Of a stretch of 33,181 nt of DNA, positions 27,084-33,181 are shown one piece after another (positions within the stretch are counted from its first letter, which is position 1; each line of letters begins with the position of its first letter). The DNA comes from Mollicutes bacterium (GTDB taxonomy: Bacteria; Bacillota_I; Bacilli_A; RF39; UBA660). The DNA lies in contig JAAYMD010000002.1 in assembly GCA_012521575.1 (NCBI GenBank), positions 1 through 33,181 of the forward strand, read 5' to 3'. The position numbers and the translations under genes are program-made. The notes under the pieces were generated by a model, which was given only the letters and a program-made list of their open reading frames with translations, ran no database searches and had not been told where the DNA came from.

Positions 27084-27791
27084 ATGGTGAATTTTGTTGT
27101 GTGTGATGATAGCAAAGAAATTCTTAATAGTGTTAATAACATTATTGACGAAGAAATGATGAAAAATAAAATATCATATAATAAACACCTTTATCAGGAA
27201 TATGATACAGATTTTATTAAATTAATGAAATCAAAATTACCAGGTCGTATTTATATATTAGATATAGAAACGCCAAAAAATTCGGGAATAGATATTGCTA
27301 GAAAAATTAGAGAACATGATGTTGAAAGTATAATTATTTTTTTAACTACACATGATCATTTAGGATATATTGTTTTGAAAAGTGATTTTTTGTTTCTATC
27401 TTTTATTAATAAATATGATAATTATAAAGAGAATTTGCGCAAATCAATTAGGCGTGCTTTGAAATTGCTTGGAACTAAACCAGTTGTAAGATTTGAAGAT
27501 AGGGGTGCGATATATACTATCCCCATAAATGATATATTGTATATTACAAGAGATAATATTGAGAGAAAAATTGTTATAACTACAGACTATTCAAAGTATA
27601 GTGTTAATAAAACTTTATGTGACATGCTTGAAATGTTAGGGGATACTTTCAAACAATCACATCGTTCGTGTATTGTTAACACTAACAGGATATTAGCGGT
27701 TGATACGGTAAAGAAAAAAATTATTTTTGATAATGGAACGGAAATTGATTTGTTAAGTACTAAATATAAAAATGAGGTAATTGCAAAATGA
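27084..27791 (+). CDS. agrA: AgrA-like response regulator (receiver plus LytTR DNA-binding domain)
   Basis: VVCDDSKE, YILDIETPKNSGIDIARKIR, C-terminal FEDRGAIYTIPINDILYITRDN...FKQSHRSCIVNTNRI LytTR motif; AAAGGGGTG RBS, ATG 27084. Confidence 0.9.
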   Translation: MVNFVVCDDSKEILNSVNNIIDEEMMKNKISYNKHLYQEYDTDFIKLMKSKLPGRIYILDIETPKNSGIDIARKIREHDVESIIIFLTTHDHLGYIVLKSDFLFLSFINKYDNYKENLRKSIRRALKLLGTKPVVRFEDRGAIYTIPINDILYITRDNIERKIVITTDYSKYSVNKTLCDMLEMLGDTFKQSHRSCIVNTNRILAVDTVKKKIIFDNGTEIDLLSTKYKNEVIAK

Positions 27792-29089
27792 TGCTGCTTA
27801 TTAATAGTATTATTATTTCAATTGCTGGTTTTGTTGTGTCTGCTAAAATTTTTGGCAAAACTATTGAATGGAGATGCAAAAAATATCAGTTAATTATATT
27901 AATATTTATTTTTACAATTCAATTATCATATATTATTACTCCTCATTTTTTACGTGTATTATTTAATTATGTTGTATTTTTTGTTTTAAATTTAGTATAC
28001 TATAATAAAAAAATTTTTGAAGTAATGTTGAATAGTTTTTTTGTATTTATCATAACTTTTATTTCTGAAGTTATAACCGGAATGATAACTATTTACGTTT
28101 TTAACATTGATATTTCGCAGTTGTTAAATTCATACGAGGACCAATTTTTTACAAATGTTTTTATTGCAATTATTATGGTATCATTTACACATTTATTAAA
28201 ATCGTTAAAATTTTTTAAATTTCTTGCAGAAGTAGTTGAAATGATAAAATTTCATGAAGTAATACCTTTATTAATAATTATCATTTTTAGTTATGCCGCT
28301 TCTTTTTATTATTTTTACTTTCAAATAATAGGACTAACAACGTTGGCTTTAAGTACAGTAATGATTTTTGTTATATGTATTTTAATAATGATTTTATTGA
28401 AAGAAAAAAACATTAATGTACGTCTTAAAAAAGAATATGAAACTTTAATTTATAATTTAAATGAATATGAAAAAATTTTAGAAAAATATCGTATGACAAA
28501 TCATGAAAATCTTAACAATTTTATTATTATTAAAGGAATGATTGAGGATAATAGAAAAGAAGTGATTAAATATATAGATGAGATTATTAAATTAAAAAAA
28601 CATGATGATAATGAATTATTATTTAAAACTAAAAAATTACCCACTGGTGGACTTCAAGGGTTGATTTATCAAAAAATGTTAATTATGAAAGAAAAAGGTG
28701 TTGTTTTTAATCTACAAATTAGTAAAAATGTAGAGATTGACAAAATAATGAAAATTGATTTTGAAACAAAAAAAGATTTGTGTTTAATAGTAGGAGTATT
28801 TATTGATAATGCAATCGAAGCTGTAATTAATCTAGAGAAAAAAATTGTAGGTATATATGTTTATATGGATGATGAAGATGAAAATTTTTGTTTTTCTATT
28901 TCTAATAATTTTTCTGGCTTTATTGATTTAGAAAAAATAGATAATATCGGTTATTCTAGTAAAGGAACTGGTAGAGGTTATGGTCTTAGTTTAGTTAAAA
29001 AAATTGTGAATAATAATGGACTAATAACAGTAAATAGGGAAATAATTGGAGATATGTTTAAACAGACGATAAAAATAAAAATAAATTAA
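27788..29089 (+). CDS. agrC: AgrC-like membrane sensor histidine kinase
   Basis: About six hydrophobic segments, H-box-like MTNHENLNNF, N-box DNAIEA, GYSSKGTGRGYGLSLVKKIV; overlaps the agrA stop by 4 nt. Confidence 0.88.
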   Translation: MMLLINSIIISIAGFVVSAKIFGKTIEWRCKKYQLIILIFIFTIQLSYIITPHFLRVLFNYVVFFVLNLVYYNKKIFEVMLNSFFVFIITFISEVITGMITIYVFNIDISQLLNSYEDQFFTNVFIAIIMVSFTHLLKSLKFFKFLAEVVEMIKFHEVIPLLIIIIFSYAASFYYFYFQIIGLTTLALSTVMIFVICILIMILLKEKNINVRLKKEYETLIYNLNEYEKILEKYRMTNHENLNNFIIIKGMIEDNRKEVIKYIDEIIKLKKHDDNELLFKTKKLPTGGLQGLIYQKMLIMKEKGVVFNLQISKNVEIDKIMKIDFETKKDLCLIVGVFIDNAIEAVINLEKKIVGIYVYMDDEDENFCFSISNNFSGFIDLEKIDNIGYSSKGTGRGYGLSLVKKIVNNNGLITVNREIIGDMFKQTIKIKIN

Positions 29090-29164
29090 ATTAATCAAAA
29101 AAATAGAAATAAGATCTAATACAATCAAGAAAAGATAAATCAATATTATTGAAACACACAAAAA

Positions 29165-29194
29165 AAGAAGTACATTTAAATAAATATACTTCTT
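29165..29194. terminator. Second hairpin (possible agrBD terminator, minus strand)
   Basis: AAGAAGTA...TACTTCTT with flanking A-run (T-run on the minus strand). Confidence 0.55.
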
Positions 29195-29197
29195 AAT

Positions 29198-29222
29198 TGT
29201 AGGGGTGACCTACATTTTTTTT
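29198..29222 (+). terminator. Intrinsic terminator downstream of agrC
   Basis: TGTAGG-GGTGA-CCTACA followed by T8. Confidence 0.7.
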
Positions 29223-29343
29223 ATTTTATTAGATGTTCTGGCATTTCCGGTTCATCTAACCATAAAATTACACAAGCTGTACTAAGTGAGTTTGCTGCAA
29301 TGTAACCAACGGCACTTAAAATTTTAGCTACAACTATCCCCAT
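29221..29343 (-). CDS. agrD: AgrD-like autoinducing peptide precursor (40 aa, not in ORF track)
   Basis: Translation MGIVVAKILSAVGYIAANSLSTACVILWLDEPEMPEHLIK: N-terminal amphipathic/hydrophobic leader, single Cys, acidic Pro-containing tail DEPEMPEHL like staphylococcal AgrD; AAAGGAGG RBS; start overlaps the agrB 3' end. Confidence 0.88.
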   Translation of the reverse strand: MGIVVAKILSAVGYIAANSLSTACVILWLDEPEMPEHLIK

Positions 29344-29942
29344 GCTATCCTCCTTTCTAACGCATTATTATAAGGTTGTTTAAATATATAATAACTAAGT
29401 GGACTAATTAAAAATGTTTGAACGATAGTCACACTAGTTATTGCATTAGTTAAAAACATATTATTTGATAAAAAGATGATTATAAGATATATCATTAAGA
29501 CATTTAAAGATAATATTTTATATATTAGTCGTCTTTTTTTGCTAATAATTGGTCTTTTTTTAGTATCAGCAGGGGCATATTTTATAAATAGCAGAGCACA
29601 AATTAAAATAACAATAATTTTTACTATTTTGGTTATGGTAACTAATGTACATAAATAGGTAATACCTATAAAAATAATTGTTGAGCCTACTAAACAACTT
29701 AAACTGTTATTGGCATGTAGTCCAAAAGAAAACATTCTAAGAAAATTGTATAATATAACAATTATCAATAATTCTTTAAAGATTTCTAAATAGATGGCTA
29801 TTGCAAAAATGATTATGGTTTTAGTAATTGTTAGATAAATACCTTCTAATCCATATCTAATAGTTTTTAGTTGAATTTCAGTGTAATTAGGAAAAGATTT
29901 GCTTATGAATTTTATTAAATTGTCTAAAATGTAATTTTTCAT
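29334..29942 (-). CDS. agrB: AgrB-like membrane cysteine endopeptidase (accessory gene regulator B)
   Basis: 202 aa polytopic membrane protein; RMFSFGLHANNSLSCLVGS carries the AgrB catalytic His...Cys motif; YAPADTKKRPI motif typical of AgrB. Confidence 0.93.
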   Translation of the reverse strand: MKNYILDNLIKFISKSFPNYTEIQLKTIRYGLEGIYLTITKTIIIFAIAIYLEIFKELLIIVILYNFLRMFSFGLHANNSLSCLVGSTIIFIGITYLCTLVTITKIVKIIVILICALLFIKYAPADTKKRPIISKKRRLIYKILSLNVLMIYLIIIFLSNNMFLTNAITSVTIVQTFLISPLSYYIFKQPYNNALERRIAWG

Positions 29943-29999
29943 ACTACCATCACATCCCGGACCAATTATACAACAATTTTTTTAATAATTTTTATAGAT

Positions 30000-30029
30000 T
30001 GTCTAAAATGGTCGTTTTTATGTCTAAAA
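30000..30029 (-). promoter_or_regulatory. Putative AgrA/LytTR binding repeats upstream of agrBD
   Basis: Minus strand TTTTAGACA-N12-TTTTAGACA; downstream -10 TATAAT (29970..29965) without a good -35. Confidence 0.65.
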
Positions 30030-30250
30030 CGTATAAATTAAATAAAAATTTCAAAATTTTAGGTATTATAGACATAAATAACTATATTTTAAGATATATT
30101 TTTTAAAATTATAAAAAAACATAGTAAAATATTCATTGGAAAATTAAGCATATTATGATTAAGAAATGTCGAATTTTGATGTTCATATTTAATTGCTTAT
30201 CTTACCATTTGATTGTATATTAGTATTATAAAAAGAATTAGAAGGGAGAG

Positions 30251-30469
30251 GTGTGTGTGAGAGGTAAAGTAAAATGGTTTAATAATGACAAAGGTTTTGG
30301 CTTTATTGAATATAAAGACGGTGAAGATATCTTTGTTCATTATTCAGCTATTTTATCGCCAGGCTATAAGACCTTAGTTGAAGGACAGTATGTCGAATTT
30401 GAACTTGTCCGAACTGATAAGGGATTACAAGCTAAAAATGTAGTTGAAATAAAAACTGCTCTTGTGTAG
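30251..30469 (+). CDS. Cold shock protein (CspA family)
   Basis: [30 protein letters not shown]. Start may be GTG 30251 or GTG 30257. Confidence 0.95.
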   Translation: MCVRGKVKWFNNDKGFGFIEYKDGEDIFVHYSAILSPGYKTLVEGQYVEFELVRTDKGLQAKNVVEIKTALV

Positions 30470-30529
30470 TAGTTTTTTTGTTTGTTTATCATTGATACTA
30501 TGGTATAATTAAGTTAGGAGGTAGATTAA

Positions 30530-31072
30530 ATGATTTTAAATATTAGAGGAGATAAGTTAGAAATAACTCCTGCAATAAAAAGTTACATTGAAGAAAAAAT
30601 AGGGCGTTTAGATAAGTATTTGGAAAACCCTGAAAATATAACAGCTAATATAATTGCAAGAGTTCGTGGTATAGAACAGATTGTTGAAGTAACAATTAGA
30701 TTAAAAAAAGTAATATTACGTGCTGAAGAAACACACAAAGATTTATATGCAGCAATAGATTTAGTTAGTGAAAAATTAGAACGACAAATCCTTAAAAATA
30801 AAACAAGAATGAGTAGGAAACATAATACTAGTTTGGTAAAAGATATGAACATTAATTTTGATTTGCATAAAATAGAAAATGAGGAAAAAGATGAAGGAAA
30901 AATTGTAAAAAGAAAAACGATTGAAATGAAACCAATGAGTGAAGAAGAAGCCATTTTGCAATTAAATTTAATTGATCATGATTTCTTTGTTTATAAAGAT
31001 GCTGATACTAATCAAATTTGTGTTTTATATAAAAGAAAAGATAATAATTATGGAGTAATAACTACAGAATAG
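30530..31072 (+). CDS. hpf: Long-form ribosome hibernation promoting factor
   Basis: N-terminal S30AE domain plus C-terminal KPMSEEEAILQLNLIDHDFFVYKDADTNQICVLYKRKDNNYGVI; upstream of secA. Confidence 0.95.
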   Translation: MILNIRGDKLEITPAIKSYIEEKIGRLDKYLENPENITANIIARVRGIEQIVEVTIRLKKVILRAEETHKDLYAAIDLVSEKLERQILKNKTRMSRKHNTSLVKDMNINFDLHKIENEEKDEGKIVKRKTIEMKPMSEEEAILQLNLIDHDFFVYKDADTNQICVLYKRKDNNYGVITTE

Positions 31073-31091
31073 GCCAACCTTTGGTCTTTTT
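31072..31091 (+). terminator. Intrinsic terminator of hpf
   Basis: GGCCAA-CCT-TTGGTC followed by T5. Confidence 0.65.
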
Positions 31092-31167
31092 AATTTAAAA
31101 TTAAACTTTTACTGTTATTTTACAGATTTTTTTGATAAAATAAATATTAAGAAAAGAGGAAGATAAC

Positions 31168-33181
31168 ATGAAATTTTTAAGACAGATATTTGATCATGAA
31201 TATAAAGAATTAGAAAGATTTAAAAAAATAGCTAATGAAATAGATAAATTAGATGAAAAAATGAGTAACATGACAGATGAAGAATTAAAAAACCAAACAA
31301 AAATATTTAAGGAACGCTTAGCCAATGGTGAAACGTTAGAAGATATTTTAGTTGAGGCTTTTGCTGTAGTGCGAGAGGCTGCATACCGTGTTATTGGAGA
31401 AAAGCCGTATTATGTTCAATTACTTGGAGGATTAGCAATTCATTATGGAAATATTGCTGAAATGAAAACAGGTGAAGGTAAAACTTTAACTTCAACAATG
31501 CCTGCTTATTTAAATGCGTTAACTGGAGAAGGTGTTCATATTGTAACAGTTAACGAATATTTAGCTGAACGTGATGCGAATTGGATGGGAGAGATTTATC
31601 GCTTTTTAGGACTAACAGTTGCGGTTAATCATCGTGATTTATCACCTGCTGAAAAAAAAGCAGCATACAATTGTGATATACTTTATTCTACAAATAATGA
31701 AATCGGGTTTGATTATTTAAGAGACAATATGGTTGTAAAAGCGGAAGATAGAGTTCAACGACCTTTAAATTTTGTTATTATTGATGAAGTTGATTCAGTT
31801 TTAATTGACGAAGCTAGAACGCCGCTTATTATTTCAGGAGGATTTTTACAATCTACTAATCTATATATTCAAGCTGATCGGTTTGTTAAAACTTTAAAAG
31901 AAAATAATGGTTATATTTTTGACGAAAAAACCAAAAGTGTCGCACTTGATGCTCATGGTATAAAAGTGGCTGAAAAAGAGTTTGGTTTAGAGAATTTATT
32001 TGATATAGAAAATACTACAGTGGTACATCATATTAATCAGGCGCTTCGTGCCAATTATGCAATGAAAAAGGATGTTGATTATGTAGTTTCAGATGGAAAA
32101 GTTATTATTGTTGATCAATTCACTGGTCGCTTAATGCATGGTAGAACATATTCTGATGGTTTGCATCAAGCAATTGAAGCTAAAGAAAATGTTGAAATTA
32201 CAAGTGAAACTAAGACACTAGCAACAATTACTTTCCAAAATTTATTTAGAATGTATAAAAAAATATCAGGGATGACAGGAACTGCTAAAACAGAGGAAGA
32301 AGAATTCAGAGAAATTTATAACATGTATGTTATTGAAATTCCAACTAACTTACCTGTTATTAGAAAAGATTATGATGATTTAATATTTGCAACTAAAAAA
32401 GGTAAATTCAAAGCTATTGTTGCAGAAATTAAAGAACGAAATAAAAAAGGACAACCGGTATTGGTAGGTACAATTTCTGTTGAAACAAGTGAATACTTAA
32501 GTTCATTATTAAAAAAAGAAGGTATAGCGCATGAAGTTTTAAATGCCAAAAATCATGCAAGAGAAGCAGAAATAATTGCTAAAGCTGGTCAAAAAGGTGC
32601 TGTTACAATTGCAACTAACATGGCAGGCCGTGGAACTGATATTAAATTAGGTGAAGAAGTTAAAGAATTAGGCGGCCTTTGTGTTATTGGTACAGAAAGG
32701 CATGAATCACGACGAATTGACAACCAACTGAGAGGTCGTGCAGGTCGACAAGGAGATCCTGGAATGTCACAATTTTGTATATCATTCGAAGATGAATTAA
32801 TGGTTCGTTTTGGTACAGAGCGTGCGAAAGCGTTGCTTGAGAAAGTAGGGTTTGATGGTGATTCATCATTGCGAAGCCCAATGTTTGCTAAAACCATTGA
32901 ATCTGCTCAAAGAAGGGTTGAAGGTAATAACTTTGATATTCGAAAAACTTTATTACAATATGATGATGTTATAAATAAACAAAGAATGATTATATATGAA
33001 AAACGAAATGAAATCTTGGATGCTAATTCAATATATGAAATGATTCTTGATAGCTTTGTGAATTACGTTGATGAACTTGTAATGAGTCATCTTGTAGAAA
33101 CTAATGTTTTAACAGAAAAAGATTTATCCGAAATACTAGAAGCAGTTAATACCAATTTGTTAAAACAATCAATTTCAATAG
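31168..33181 (+). CDS. secA: Preprotein translocase ATPase SecA (3' end outside the window)
   Basis: Read from ATG 31168 (RBS AGAGGAAG): [26 protein letters not shown]...[20 protein letters not shown]...; open to the window end, hence missing from the ORF track. Confidence 0.95.
   Translation, partial: MKFLRQIFDHEYKELERFKKIANEIDKLDEKMSNMTDEELKNQTKIFKERLANGETLEDILVEAFAVVREAAYRVIGEKPYYVQLLGGLAIHYGNIAEMKTGEGKTLTSTMPAYLNALTGEGVHIVTVNEYLAERDANWMGEIYRFLGLTVAVNHRDLSPAEKKAAYNCDILYSTNNEIGFDYLRDNMVVKAEDRVQRPLNFVIIDEVDSVLIDEARTPLIISGGFLQSTNLYIQADRFVKTLKENNGYIFDEKTKSVALDAHGIKVAEKEFGLENLFDIENTTVVHHINQALRANYAMKKDVDYVVSDGKVIIVDQFTGRLMHGRTYSDGLHQAIEAKENVEITSETKTLATITFQNLFRMYKKISGMTGTAKTEEEEFREIYNMYVIEIPTNLPVIRKDYDDLIFATKKGKFKAIVAEIKERNKKGQPVLVGTISVETSEYLSSLLKKEGIAHEVLNAKNHAREAEIIAKAGQKGAVTIATNMAGRGTDIKLGEEVKELGGLCVIGTERHESRRIDNQLRGRAGRQGDPGMSQFCISFEDELMVRFGTERAKALLEKVGFDGDSSLRSPMFAKTIESAQRRVEGNNFDIRKTLLQYDDVINKQRMIIYEKRNEILDANSIYEMILDSFVNYVDELVMSHLVETNVLTEKDLSEILEAVNTNLLKQSISI

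Overview
This is an AT-rich, ori-proximal chromosomal window from a Bacillota (Bacilli-like) bacterium using the standard code. Gene order resembles the right arm of the Bacillus subtilis origin region: tadA-dnaX-ebfC-recR-bofA-like-holB-ricT-trmN6-rsmI-pth-mfd-spoVT-(T-box)dut-metG-tatD-yabE-like-ksgA-ung-tilS-ftsH. It continues with a yutG/yutH/yutI-like block, an S1-domain gene, 13 tRNA genes, an agr-type quorum-sensing locus, csp, hpf and a truncated secA. Most protein-coding content is housekeeping. The most notable signals are small or non-coding. (1) There is a complete agr-like system split into two convergent units, agrA-agrC on + and agrB-agrD on -. It includes a 40-codon agrD absent from the ORF track, predicting a LamD-like cyclic peptide core (CVILW or CVILWL), and a TTTTAGACA-N12-TTTTAGACA repeat upstream of agrBD that looks like an AgrA/LytTR site. 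(2) Five perfect parS sites (TGTTTCACGTGAAACA) lie in the first 480 bp, four of them within a perfect 98-bp direct repeat. (3) Two perfect 16-bp TATTTCCCGGGAAATA palindromes lie inside dnaX and rsmI and match the Noc-binding site, with both encoding ISREI in the same frame. (4) There is a short 4.5S-type SRP RNA gene upstream of tadA. (5) FtsH carries a C-terminal Rho_N-like tail. (6) A Met-type T-box leader precedes a dut-metG pair and contains a tandem 12-bp repeat. All family calls come from reading the sequence; no database search was run.
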